24,955 bases of DNA from Limiplasma sp048370855. GTDB taxonomy: Bacteria; Bacillota; Clostridia; Christensenellales; Aristaeellaceae. The stretch's first letter is position 1, and every line of letters begins with the position of its first letter. The notes below the pieces were generated by a model. That model was not told the DNA's origin. It was given only the letters and a program-made list of their open reading frames with translations, and ran no database searches. The translations under genes were made by a program, and so were the position numbers. The DNA lies in contig DBGEOK010000010.1 in the NCBI GenBank assembly GCA_048370855.1, forward strand, positions 1-24,955, written 5' to 3'. Shown here piece after piece: positions 6,630 to 14,231 of this stretch.

Positions 6630-7634
6630 TCAGCCGGCGTCAAACCACATCTCTTCGGCAATTTCCAGCTCGCTGTCGTCCTGGATGAGTTGGAGGATGC
6701 GCTCGGCATCCTCGCCCTCGGCCCATACGGGCTGAAAATCGTTCTCGGGCCGGCTTCCGGAGGTGAGCACGGGCAGGAGCCGGAGCGTAACGCCCTCGTA
6801 GCCGTCTGCCCCAAAGGAGAGCGTCGCCTGCACGACCAGCGCGTCAAAGGTGGTCATTTCGTGCGTGCCCCCAAAAACCAGGTTGCCCAGGCTGTAAAGC
6901 ACCACGCCGCCGCCGCGCCGCTCCACGCCCTGCACGCAGTGGGGATGTGTGCCCACGACGATGTCCGCGCCATGCCGGATCGCGTAATCCGCCATGCGCT
7001 CCTGCGTGCGGTTGTGGGTTTTGCTATATTCCTTTCCCCAATGGCAGGAGTAGACGATCACGTCGCAGCCGGCCTTTTTGAGCGCCTTCAAATCGTTATA
7101 CATGGGCGTTTTGCGCTGGAGCCAGGTGGTTTCGCGGCAGCCGGCAAAGCCGATCTTATAGCCGTCTTTTTCAAAAATATAGCGGTAGGTGTAGCCGCTG
7201 TAAGCGATCCCCGCCGCCTCCAGGGCGGCGCGCGTGCTTTCCCGTCCGGGCCGGCCAAAGTCGATGTAATGGTTGTTGGCGATGTTGACCTGCTCGATGG
7301 AGGCGGCCTTCAGGATTTCGGTATAGCCCGGATCGCCGCGGAAGGTGTACTGCTTGCCGCGCTGGTGCCCCTCGCTGTCGTCTTGAAGCGCGCCTTCCAG
7401 GTTGACAAGGCTGATATCGTCGGTTTGAAAGGGCCCGGCGATTTTTTCAAAGCACCAGCCATACCCCTTTTCCGCGATCACCGTGTCGAAGGTGCCGGGA
7501 TTGCCCTTCCATTTTTCGCGCGTTCCCAGCACGCAATCGCCGCCGAGCGTGAGGACGATTTCATCCGCGCCCGCCGCGCCCGCCCCGCCCAGTATCCAAG
7601 CCCCCAGGATAAGCGCCGTCAACCCGCGTCGCAT
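6630..7634 (-). CDS. CapA-type metallophosphatase-fold protein, exported
   Basis: A 334-residue protein with an N-terminal signal peptide or anchor (1-23). PGA_cap/CapA domain motifs occur in order: GGD (31-33), NLE (78-80), NNH (120-122), CHWG (H198) and GTHPHCVQ (H230, H232), then SLGN. These are the metal ligands of the calcineurin-like fold. CapA proteins take part in poly-gamma-glutamate capsule export, but many Firmicutes members have no capB/capC partners, as here, and an unknown envelope role. AGGAGGG precedes the ATG at 7634. It converges on the kinase gene and faces a second CapA protein at 8207. No clear promoter was found in the gap. Confidence 0.88.
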   Translation of the reverse strand: MRRGLTALILGAWILGGAGAAGADEIVLTLGGDCVLGTREKWKGNPGTFDTVIAEKGYGWCFEKIAGPFQTDDISLVNLEGALQDDSEGHQRGKQYTFRGDPGYTEILKAASIEQVNIANNHYIDFGRPGRESTRAALEAAGIAYSGYTYRYIFEKDGYKIGFAGCRETTWLQRKTPMYNDLKALKKAGCDVIVYSCHWGKEYSKTHNRTQERMADYAIRHGADIVVGTHPHCVQGVERRGGGVVLYSLGNLVFGGTHEMTTFDALVVQATLSFGADGYEGVTLRLLPVLTSGSRPENDFQPVWAEGEDAERILQLIQDDSELEIAEEMWFDAG

Positions 7635-7768
7635 CCTATCCCTCCTGTTGATGTTTTTTTCTGTTGTACTAGACAGGGCGGAAGGCGTTTTCGTTCATGT
7701 CATTTCAAAAGAATTTCATACGCGCTCCGCAATGGGATACTGCCCCGTATGGTGAAGGAGGCGTGCAT

Positions 7769-8010
7769 ATGGCGGCATTGCCGATTGTTGGGGATGGCCG
7801 CGGGACCAACGGCGCGGTCTGTGAATATCTGAAGCGCGCGGGCCGCCAGGCAGGACGCGGGCTTCGCAAAACGCCGTGGAAAGCGGCGTTCCCGACGGGG
7901 AGGACGACCCCGGCGGGAAAACCGGCTTCCATCGCTCGCCGGATGGGACAGCTTACAGCTTCAAGGACCCGGACCATGCCGGCGGCATGATCGCCATACC
8001 CGGGGAATAA
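7769..8010 (+). pseudogene. Possible broken small ORF between the two CapA genes
   Basis: A strong AAGGAGG with 7-base spacing precedes the ATG at 7769. The first frame gives MAALPIVGDGRGTNGAVCEY and then turns into an Arg/Pro-rich string. From about 7825 to the TAA at 8008-8010 a different frame reads like a real protein end: ASQNAVESGVPDGEDDPGGK, then TGFHRSPDGTAYSFKDPDHA and GGMIAIPGE. One base change in length between about 7825 and 7865 would join them into a protein of about 80 residues. A strong hairpin follows at 8048. I do not recognise the product, and neither half matches a family I know. The coding call rests on the ribosome site and the residue mix. Confidence 0.35.
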
Positions 8011-8047
8011 CCCGAGAAATGACATTTTGGCTTGGCTCCCGTGATAA

Positions 8048-8076
8048 CGGCGGCGCTTTACGGAAAAGCGCCGCCG
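8048..8076 (+). terminator. Strong hairpin upstream of the second CapA gene
   Basis: A perfect 11-bp stem (CGGCGGCGCTT / AAGCGCCGCCG) is followed by CTGTTTGG, a weak U tract. It sits 38 bases past the stop of the possible broken ORF and resembles the hairpin at 1324-1350. Confidence 0.45.
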
Positions 8077-8206
8077 CTGTTTGGAGGGCCGGCGGCGGGC
8101 GGCGGACGCCGCGCTTGTTTCCGGCTGCAAAATTTGACGCGGCTTTGAACCTTTCCCGAAGCTTCCTGTCCTATAGGGTGAAGATCAAACGCTTGGAGGA
8201 AAGAGG

Positions 8207-9373
8207 ATGATGGGAAAGAAAAGCCCGGCTTTTAAACGCCTGACGCGGGCCGTCCTGGCCTGCGCGCTCGCGGCGCTGACGGCAGGCGCGCCGCGCTTCG
8301 CGCTTGCGCAAGAGACGGTTATCACCCTGAACCTGGTGGGGGATTGCGCGGTGGCGGACCAGTACCGATACCGGGGGCGCGAAACCTCGTTTACGGCGCG
8401 CGTGTCCGCGCTTGGGATGGAGTACCCCTTTTCGCTGGTTCAGGAACGCTTTGCGGCGGACGACCTGACCATTGCCAACTGCGAGGGCGTGTTGACGGAA
8501 CGCCCTCTGGGCAAGGGCGGAAAGGAGATGGCCCTGAGCGCGCCGCCAAGGTTTGCGGAGGTGTTCCGCGCGGGCGGCGTGGACGTGGTCAACCTGGCCA
8601 ACAACCACAGCCGGGACTTTGGCGACGCCGGGCTGGAGGATACCATGGCCGCGCTGGACGCCGCGGGGGTGAGGCATTTCGGCGTGGGCCGGCCCGCGAT
8701 CATGGAGGTCAAGGGCCTCCTCGTCGGCCTGTGCGGCTATTGCTACCCCCTGACGGACGCCAAGATGAAATTTTACCGCGAGGCGATCGAGGCGCTGCGC
8801 GCGGCAGGCTGCGATTTAATTATCGCCAGCGCGCATTCCGGGCGGGAGGACTGCCCGACGCCCAACGCGGAGCAGCTCAAGCGCTTTCCGGAGCTGATTG
8901 ACATGGGCGCGGATTTGGTGTACGGGCATGGGGCGCACAGGCTCCAGCCAGTTCAGCGCTACAAGGACGGGCTGATTTTATATGGACTGGGCAACTTTAC
9001 CTTTGGGGCGAACCCGCGCCCGGCGGACGACGATACCGCCGTGCTGAGCGTCAGCTACCGCGTGGGGGCGGACGGCGCGCCCGCGCTGGAAAAGCTGGAG
9101 GCAATCCCCATGAAGGCGCACGACGACGGCGACTACCGACCTTTTCCCATCGAGGACGAGGAGGGGAAGCGCCGCGTTTATGAAAAGCTGGTTTTTACGC
9201 GGGAAAAGCACCCGGAATCCAATTTGGGAGAGGAATTTGCCAAAACAGGCATCTGCATATTTGACGGAGGGGCTGAAAAAAAGGGAAAGCATGGAAACGC
9301 AAAAAATGTTTGTAAATCAACATTTCTTCCTATTGCCAAACGGCTGAAGCTGTCGTACACTGTACGCCGGTAG
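8207..9373 (+). CDS. CapA-type metallophosphatase-fold protein, exported, second copy
   Basis: A 388-residue protein with a signal peptide (about 10-34, cleavage near ALA-QE). The CapA motifs are VGD (D46), NCE (91-93, instead of NLE), ANNH (H134), AHSG (H210) and GHGAHRLQ (H241, H244), so the metal ligands are kept while surrounding residues differ from the copy at 6630-7634. GGAGG lies 7 bases before the ATG at 8207. The last 35 residues (from about 350) form a Lys/Arg-rich tail unlike the family. They lie after a run of eight A residues at about 9278 and overlap the promoter and dyad of the next gene, so a slip in the A run could have changed the natural C terminus. The substrate is unknown. 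Confidence 0.87.
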   Translation: MMGKKSPAFKRLTRAVLACALAALTAGAPRFALAQETVITLNLVGDCAVADQYRYRGRETSFTARVSALGMEYPFSLVQERFAADDLTIANCEGVLTERPLGKGGKEMALSAPPRFAEVFRAGGVDVVNLANNHSRDFGDAGLEDTMAALDAAGVRHFGVGRPAIMEVKGLLVGLCGYCYPLTDAKMKFYREAIEALRAAGCDLIIASAHSGREDCPTPNAEQLKRFPELIDMGADLVYGHGAHRLQPVQRYKDGLILYGLGNFTFGANPRPADDDTAVLSVSYRVGADGAPALEKLEAIPMKAHDDGDYRPFPIEDEEGKRRVYEKLVFTREKHPESNLGEEFAKTGICIFDGGAEKKGKHGNAKNVCKSTFLPIAKRLKLSYTVRR

Positions 9374-9387
9374 CGACGGTTTGGCAA
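9333..9387. promoter_or_regulatory. Promoter with nested dyad upstream of the MATE gene
   Basis: -35 TTGCCA (9333-9338), 17-base spacer, -10 TACACT (9356-9361). Two inverted repeats share one axis at base 9360: inner arms CGTACA (9354-9359) / TGTACG (9361-9366) and outer arms TTGCCAAAC (9333-9341) / GTTTGGCAA (9379-9387). The inner dyad covers the -10 and the outer left arm covers the -35. A repressor bound here would block RNA polymerase, as is usual for exporter genes. The binding protein is not identified. Confidence 0.65.
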
Positions 9388-9398
9388 GGGAGGCTTCC

Positions 9399-10784
9399 AT
9401 GATGTCCAGGAATTTCACGCGGGATATGACCAGCGGCTCCCCGGTAAAGCTCATCAGCGGGTTCTTTTTTCCGCTGCTGTTCGGCCTGCTGTTTCAGCAG
9501 CTTTATAACATGGTGGACACCATCGTGGTGGGAAAGTTTCTTGGGGTAACGGCGCTGGCGGGCGTCGGCTCCACGGGCTCGCTGAATTACCTGGTGCTGG
9601 GCTTTTGCGTGGGCGTATGCAACGGCTTTGTGATTCCTGTGGCGCAGAAGTTCGGCCAGGGGGATTACCGGGGCCTGAAGCGCTACGTCGTCAACGCCGT
9701 CATGCTGGCGGCGGCCTTCGCGGCGGTGATGACGCTGGTGGTCTGCCTGTTTTGCAGGCAGTTCCTGCTTTGGATGAACACGCCGGCGGATATCCTGGAC
9801 GACGCGTACAGCTATATTTTTGTGATCTTCCTTGGCATACCCGTCATCTACCTGTACAATGTGCTCTTTGGCGTCATCCGCTCCCTGGGGGACTCGCGCA
9901 CGCCGGTGATGTACCTGGTCTTTTGCTCGGCGCTCAACGTCGCGCTGGATCTTTTGTTCATTGTGGCCTTCGGCATGGGCGTGGCGGGCGCGGCCTGGGC
10001 GACGGTGATATCGCAAGGGATTTCCTCCCTGCTGTGCGTCCGCTATATCCGGCACTGCGACCTGCTGATTATCACGCGCAAGGACTGGCGCTTGGACCGG
10101 GAGTGCGTGAAAAGGCTGGTCGGCATGGGCGTGCCCACGGGCCTGCAATGCTCGATTACGGCGCTGGGAAGCATCGTGCTGCAAACCGCGGTCAATACGC
10201 TGGGCTCGGTGGCGGTCGCGTCGGTGGCGGCCGGCAGCAAGGTCAGCCAGCTTTTCTGCTCCCCGTTTGACGCCCTGGGCAGCACCATGGCGACCTATGG
10301 CGGGCAGAACATGGGCGCCAGGAAGCTGGATCGCATCGGCAGGGGCCTGGCAAGCTGCTGCGCGATGGGGGCGGTCTATTCGGGGCTGGCGTTTCTCGTC
10401 TTGTATTTTTTCGGCGGCGCGCTGTCGCAGCTTTTTGTGGACGCGTCGGAAACCGTGGTCATTGCCAACGCGCGCCGCTTCCTGATCTTTAACTCCGCGT
10501 TTTATATTCCGCTCGCGTTTGTCAACATCGTCCGATTTTTAATCCAGGGGCTCGGCTTTTCCAAGCAGGCGATGTTCGCGGGCGTGTGCGAAATGGTCGC
10601 GCGCGCCGTGGTCGGCTTTGCGCTGGTGCCGCTGATGGGGTATGACGCCGTGTGCGTGGCGAACCCGGCGGCGTGGATCGCGGCGGACGCGTTCCTGTTC
10701 CCGGCCTACGCGTGGGCGATGAGACGGCTTGGCAAAAGCTTCGGCCCCAGCGCAAGGCTGGAGCCGGTGGCGGTGGAGGAATAA
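9399..10784 (+). CDS. MATE family multidrug/cation exporter
   Basis: A 461-residue membrane protein of normal MATE length with about twelve hydrophobic segments. Its N-terminal signature is PLLFGLLFQQLYNMVDTIVV-G, with the second-half counterpart near 240-300 (NTLGSVAVASVAAGSKVSQL). MATE proteins export drugs or metabolites against a Na+ or H+ gradient. GGGAGG (9388-9393) is followed by two adjacent ATG codons, 9399 (5 bases) and 9402 (8 bases); either may be used. The GGGAGG box begins just outside the right outer arm of the dyad at 9379-9387, so a structure in the leader could also affect translation. The gene ends 3 bases before the converging carboxypeptidase gene, with no terminator between. 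The substrate is unknown. Confidence 0.92.
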   Translation: MMSRNFTRDMTSGSPVKLISGFFFPLLFGLLFQQLYNMVDTIVVGKFLGVTALAGVGSTGSLNYLVLGFCVGVCNGFVIPVAQKFGQGDYRGLKRYVVNAVMLAAAFAAVMTLVVCLFCRQFLLWMNTPADILDDAYSYIFVIFLGIPVIYLYNVLFGVIRSLGDSRTPVMYLVFCSALNVALDLLFIVAFGMGVAGAAWATVISQGISSLLCVRYIRHCDLLIITRKDWRLDRECVKRLVGMGVPTGLQCSITALGSIVLQTAVNTLGSVAVASVAAGSKVSQLFCSPFDALGSTMATYGGQNMGARKLDRIGRGLASCCAMGAVYSGLAFLVLYFFGGALSQLFVDASETVVIANARRFLIFNSAFYIPLAFVNIVRFLIQGLGFSKQAMFAGVCEMVARAVVGFALVPLMGYDAVCVANPAAWIAADAFLFPAYAWAMRRLGKSFGPSARLEPVAVEE

Positions 10785-10787
10785 GCG

Positions 10788-12152
10788 TTATTGCGCGAAG
10801 CCAAATTCAAAAAGCTTGGAAAGGTCCAGCCAGGCGCGGTTGCGGCTGGGGCAGCCGAGCACGACGGCGATGAGCGTGCGGCCGTCCCGCTGCGCCGCGC
10901 CCACGTAGCAGAACCCGGCCGCGGAGGTATAGCCGCTTTTGACGCCCGCCGCGCCGGCGATGTAATAGGGCGAGGCGGCGTCAAAAATCTCATAGCTGTT
11001 GGAAAGCGACAGGCTGTCGCGCCTGGAGGTGGGCGGCAGGGTATAGCTCAGGCAGGTGACCACCTCGCGGAAGGTCTGATTGGTAAGGCCCTGCCTGGCA
11101 AGCGTCGCAAGGTCGCGGGCCGTGGAATAATGGTTTGGGTCGTGGTAGCCGTGCGGATTGACGAAGCGGGTGCCCGACATGCCCAGTTGCGCGGCCCGCT
11201 CGTTCATCCGCTGAACAAAGCGGTCCACGCTGCCGGCCAGAAGCTCCGCCACGGCGTTGGCCGCGTCGTTGCCGGAACGGATCATCAGGCCGTACAGCAG
11301 ATCGAGCATGCGCATCTGCTCGCCCTCATACACGGGCACCAGCGAGCTGTCCTCCGGCACATCCGCCGCGGAAGCGGGAATGGTCACAACCGCGTCCAGG
11401 TCGGCCTGCTCCACCGCCAGCAGCAGCGTCATCAGCTTGGTGGTGCTGGCGGGATAGAGCCGGGCGTCGGCGTTAACCTCAAAAAGGATTTGTCCGGTGG
11501 GGGCGTCGATCAGCACGGCCCCCTTTGCGTACAGGTACTCCGGGGTGAGGGAGCGGGGCTTGGAAGCGTCGAAATAGATGGGCGCGACAAAGCCATAGGC
11601 GGATAAATCCTCGTTGAGAAGCGCCTGGGTCGCTCCGTTTGCGACGCCGTCCGCCGCGATGCCCTGAGCGCCCAGGGCAATCATCTGCTGCTGAAAGGCG
11701 AGCACCGCGGCGCGGGTGGCGGAGCCGTAGGCCCCGTCCGCCTTGTCGTTGAGCAGCTTGAGGTCGATCAGGCGGGCCTGCAATTGCTTCACGCGGTCGC
11801 CCTTGCTTCCCGAGCGAAGGGTGGTGAGCGCGTCCTCCGCGCTTGGGTCAAAAAGCAGGGCTTGGGTGGCGGCGTCGGCCAGGCCGTCGCTGGGAACCTG
11901 ATATCCGGCCGCCAGCAGCAGGCGCTGCGCCTCCGCCACGGCGGCCGTGGTTTGCTTGCCATAGATGCCGTCCGCCTTGGAGGCGGTCAGCCCCAGCTCC
12001 GCCAGGCGCTGCTGAAGCGCGGTTACCTCCTGGCCCTGCGCGCCGGGAGCGAGCGAAGCGTATTCCGCCGGCGCCGCCGCCCAGGCCGGGCCGGGCGGCA
12101 AGGCAAGCAGGGCCAGCAGACATGTCATCACAAGAGCGGTTGCCCGTTTCAT
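10788..12152 (-). CDS. D-alanyl-D-alanine carboxypeptidase with two peptidoglycan-binding domains
   Basis: A 454-residue exported protein. It has a signal peptide (1-25), two PG_binding_1 domains (about 36-100 and 112-180, each with the D-G-x-Y-G turn), and a peptidase S11 domain (about 205-454). The catalytic motifs are S236-x-x-K239 (PASTTKLM), S293-G-N and K405-S-G. It should remove the terminal D-Ala of wall stem peptides, limiting cross-links. The C-terminal PBP5-type beta domain is absent and the chain ends right after the catalytic domain. It is divergent from spoIID, and DacF/DacB-type S11 enzymes often serve sporulation, so a role in spore-wall or engulfment remodelling is plausible but not proven. 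A purine-rich AAAGGGGG lies about 10 bases before the ATG. Confidence 0.92.
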   Translation of the reverse strand: MKRATALVMTCLLALLALPPGPAWAAAPAEYASLAPGAQGQEVTALQQRLAELGLTASKADGIYGKQTTAAVAEAQRLLLAAGYQVPSDGLADAATQALLFDPSAEDALTTLRSGSKGDRVKQLQARLIDLKLLNDKADGAYGSATRAAVLAFQQQMIALGAQGIAADGVANGATQALLNEDLSAYGFVAPIYFDASKPRSLTPEYLYAKGAVLIDAPTGQILFEVNADARLYPASTTKLMTLLLAVEQADLDAVVTIPASAADVPEDSSLVPVYEGEQMRMLDLLYGLMIRSGNDAANAVAELLAGSVDRFVQRMNERAAQLGMSGTRFVNPHGYHDPNHYSTARDLATLARQGLTNQTFREVVTCLSYTLPPTSRRDSLSLSNSYEIFDAASPYYIAGAAGVKSGYTSAAGFCYVGAAQRDGRTLIAVVLGCPSRNRAWLDLSKLFEFGFAQ

Positions 12153-12212
12153 TTGTGGCGTTCCCCCTTTCGGTAGGCATAGACGTTCCTAACATAAGAA
12201 ACGTGCGGAAAG

Positions 12213-12237
12213 GCAAAAAAATTGCATTTTTTTCGCC
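12213..12237. promoter_or_regulatory. A/T-rich dyad in the carboxypeptidase-spoIID divergent region
   Basis: Seven A residues and seven T residues face each other around TTGCA, forming a weak hairpin in a GC-rich setting. It lies between the two divergent starts and may be promoter DNA. On the plus strand a CATACCCT at 12262-12269 resembles a sigma-E -10 box (CATACANT), but no matching -35 is seen and the implied leader would be only about 12 bases. Confidence 0.3.
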
Positions 12238-12287
12238 AAGTTCTGCGCTGCCGAGAAGCCGCATACCCTGCCTTTGGAGGGATGCAC

Positions 12288-13409
12288 ATGAAGCGACGCT
12301 ATCCGCCCATATGGCTTTCGGCGCTGATCCTGGCGGTTTTGCTTTTTTGGAAAATGCTTGGCGCGCCCCTGACGGCGCAACAGTTTCAGGAATTGGAAAC
12401 CCCGTTTTGGCAGGCGAGAGTGCTGCTTCCATCCCGGATGGGGCGGGTGCTGCTTTTGTGGATGCCGGCGCAGGCGGCGACCCCGCGGTCGGAAACGCTC
12501 CCGGAGGACGGCATGGACGCCGACGGCCGGGAGCTGGCCCGCTTTTTGGACCAGGTCGGCGGGGAAGAAAAGCTGATGGTCTACGTAACCGCCGAAAACC
12601 GGCTGGCGGAAATGACGCTGGAGGGCTATGTCTGCGGGGTGGTGGCGGCGGAAATGCCCGCCACCTATCACCTGGAGGCGCTCAAGGCGCAGGCTGTGGC
12701 GGCGCGGACGCGCGCCGTTTACCAAGCGCAAAACGGCGGGTGCGCGCGGCACGAGGGCGCGGATATCTGCACGGACAGCGCCCATTGCCAGGGCTACGCG
12801 ACCCTTTCGGAATGCCGGGAAAGATGGGGGACGGAATATGAGGTATACCGGGAGCGCATCCTGAAAGCGGCGGAAGAAACGAAGGACGAGCTGCTGACCT
12901 ACGAGGGAGAGCCGATTACCGTGATGTACCACGCGATCAGCGGGGGCACGACGGAAGCGGCGCAGACTGTTTTTGCGCAAAGTCTTCCCTATCTGGTCAG
13001 CGTGGACAGCTCCGGGGAAGAGGATGTCCGCGGCTTTTACACCGATACGCGCTTTACCTTTGAGGAGGCGGCGCGGCTTTTGTCCGCCGGGCTGCCGGAG
13101 ATGAGCGTAACGGCTGAGGATGTGCGCCAATCGCTTTTGATCGGCGGGTATACGCCCACCGGACGCGTCAAGAGCCTGCTGCTGAACGGGCGCGAGGTGG
13201 AGGCGACGGCGTTTCGCAAAGCGCTGGGGCTGCGAAGCACCTGGTTTACCTTTTCCACCGACGCCGACAGCGTGACCTTTCACCAGCGCGGATACGGACA
13301 CGGCGTGGGCATGAGCCAGGCGGGCGCGAACCGCATGGCCGCCGACGGCTCCTCCTACCGGGATATCCTGGGCCATTACTATCCCAACACGCAATTGGAA
13401 AAGCGCTGA
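12288..13409 (+). CDS. spoIID: Stage II sporulation protein D (engulfment lytic transglycosylase)
   Basis: A 373-residue protein with an N-terminal membrane anchor (about 8-24) and a SpoIID/LytB domain. The catalytic Glu is E122 in VVAAEMPATY. H155, C161, H166 and C167 (HEGADICTDSAHC) look like the zinc site described for the Clostridioides difficile enzyme. The C-terminal signature GYGHGVGMSQAGANRMA is intact. SpoIID cleaves glycan strands in the mother cell during engulfment, together with SpoIIP and SpoIIM. GGAGG at 12276-12280 selects the ATG at 12288 over one two codons upstream. It is followed at 59 bases by spoIIQ, an arrangement common in Clostridia. Mother-cell (sigma-E) expression is expected from the family. 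Confidence 0.94.
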   Translation: MKRRYPPIWLSALILAVLLFWKMLGAPLTAQQFQELETPFWQARVLLPSRMGRVLLLWMPAQAATPRSETLPEDGMDADGRELARFLDQVGGEEKLMVYVTAENRLAEMTLEGYVCGVVAAEMPATYHLEALKAQAVAARTRAVYQAQNGGCARHEGADICTDSAHCQGYATLSECRERWGTEYEVYRERILKAAEETKDELLTYEGEPITVMYHAISGGTTEAAQTVFAQSLPYLVSVDSSGEEDVRGFYTDTRFTFEEAARLLSAGLPEMSVTAEDVRQSLLIGGYTPTGRVKSLLLNGREVEATAFRKALGLRSTWFTFSTDADSVTFHQRGYGHGVGMSQAGANRMAADGSSYRDILGHYYPNTQLEKR

Positions 13410-13414
13410 CCCCG

Positions 13415-13434
13415 CGCTTGCGTATACGCAAGCG
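13415..13434. repeat. Perfect 20-bp palindrome between spoIID and spoIIQ
   Basis: CGCTTGCGTATACGCAAGCG is its own reverse complement over all 20 bases and starts 5 bases after the spoIID stop. No T run follows, so it is not a typical terminator. It overlaps the GTATA of a possible forespore promoter. Confidence 0.7.
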
Positions 13435-13451
13435 GCATTGCGGCAACCCTA
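13422..13451 (+). promoter_or_regulatory. Possible sigma-F-type promoter for spoIIQ
   Basis: GTATA (13422-13426), 15 bases, then GGCAACCCTA (13442-13451). The B. subtilis sigma-F pattern is GYWTA, 15-16 bases, GGNNANAHTR; all fixed positions but one fit. The implied transcription start (about 13458) falls on the ribosome site, which is very close, so this stays tentative. Confidence 0.35.
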
Positions 13452-13468
13452 GAGGCGGAGGGATGCCC

Positions 13469-14173
13469 ATGCAGAACAGCCGCTTTTGGCAGGGGGTCAA
13501 GCGCGTTTACGACCGTTATGACCGTTTGATGCAAAAACAGGGATTCTATGTCGTGCTAGGCGTTTGCGTGCTGGTGATTGTGCTAAGCGCGGTGTACACC
13601 TTCCGCCTGCGCGACGAGCTGGAGGAGCCGCCCGTAACCGACGAGGAGGCGCAGAGCGTGGTTGGCATGCAGAACGCCCAGACGCTCAGCGAGGCGCGCG
13701 CGCTTGTGAAAAGCCAGGGCGCGGAGGAGCCCCTCAACGTGCCGACCGCCGCCCCGTTCTCGTTTACCCAGCCCGTCAGCGGCTTTACGGACCGCGGGTT
13801 CAGCGACGCCGAGCCGCAGTTTTTTTCCCAGAGCAACGCCTGGCAGGTGCATACGGGCATCGACCTGCAGGCCGATTACGGCGCGGCGGTATCCGCGTGC
13901 GCCGCCGGGACGGTTCAAAGCGTCTGGCAGGACAACGAGATGGGCCTGTGCGTTCAAATCGTGCACGACAATGGGTACGAAAGCGTTTACGCCGGCCTGA
14001 GCAACGCCGCTTACGTCAAGGCCGGCGACCCTGTGGCGCAGGGGCAGACGGTCGGGCATGTGGGCAACGGCGTACTGGCGGAAAGCGACGCCTTGCCGCA
14101 TCTCCATTTTGAAATGCTGAAAAACGGAAAGCCCATCGATCCGCTGAGCGTGTTTTTGGGTGTTGACAAATAA
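13469..14173 (+). CDS. spoIIQ: SpoIIQ-like forespore M23 (LytM) protein
   Basis: A 234-residue protein with one membrane anchor (about 27-45), a linker, and an M23 peptidase domain (about 96-230). Zinc and catalytic residues are all present: H128 and D132 (VHTGID), H166 (VHDNG) and H211-L-H213 (PHLHFE). B. subtilis SpoIIQ has lost the first His, whereas clostridial SpoIIQ keeps it, so this copy may be an active endopeptidase. SpoIIQ lies in the forespore membrane and pairs with SpoIIIAH of the mother cell to form the feeding channel. GGAGGG with 6 bases spacing favours the ATG at 13469 over the one two codons upstream. The glmS -35 box overlaps its last codons. Confidence 0.85.
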   Translation: MQNSRFWQGVKRVYDRYDRLMQKQGFYVVLGVCVLVIVLSAVYTFRLRDELEEPPVTDEEAQSVVGMQNAQTLSEARALVKSQGAEEPLNVPTAAPFSFTQPVSGFTDRGFSDAEPQFFSQSNAWQVHTGIDLQADYGAAVSACAAGTVQSVWQDNEMGLCVQIVHDNGYESVYAGLSNAAYVKAGDPVAQGQTVGHVGNGVLAESDALPHLHFEMLKNGKPIDPLSVFLGVDK

Positions 14174-14191
14174 AATACAATATGATACATA
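14163..14191 (+). promoter_or_regulatory. glmS promoter
   Basis: A perfect -35 TTGACA, 17-base spacer, extended -10 TG-A-TACATA. The -35 lies inside the last codons of spoIIQ. The predicted start near 14198 leaves a leader of about 34 bases that is A/T-rich and holds two imperfect AACGAYATA repeats (14196 and 14207). Confidence 0.7.
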
Positions 14192-14231
14192 ATATAACGA
14201 TATAGAACGACATATTATTGGAGGCGGCAGC

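Noticed and set aside
9381..9398. TTG at 9381 as MATE start
   Set aside because: The GGGAGG site at 9388-9393 lies after it and points to the ATG pair at 9399/9402.
14174..14231. glmS ribozyme in the glmS leader
   Set aside because: Only 58 bases separate spoIIQ from glmS, and the stretch is A/T-rich with no ribozyme-like core.
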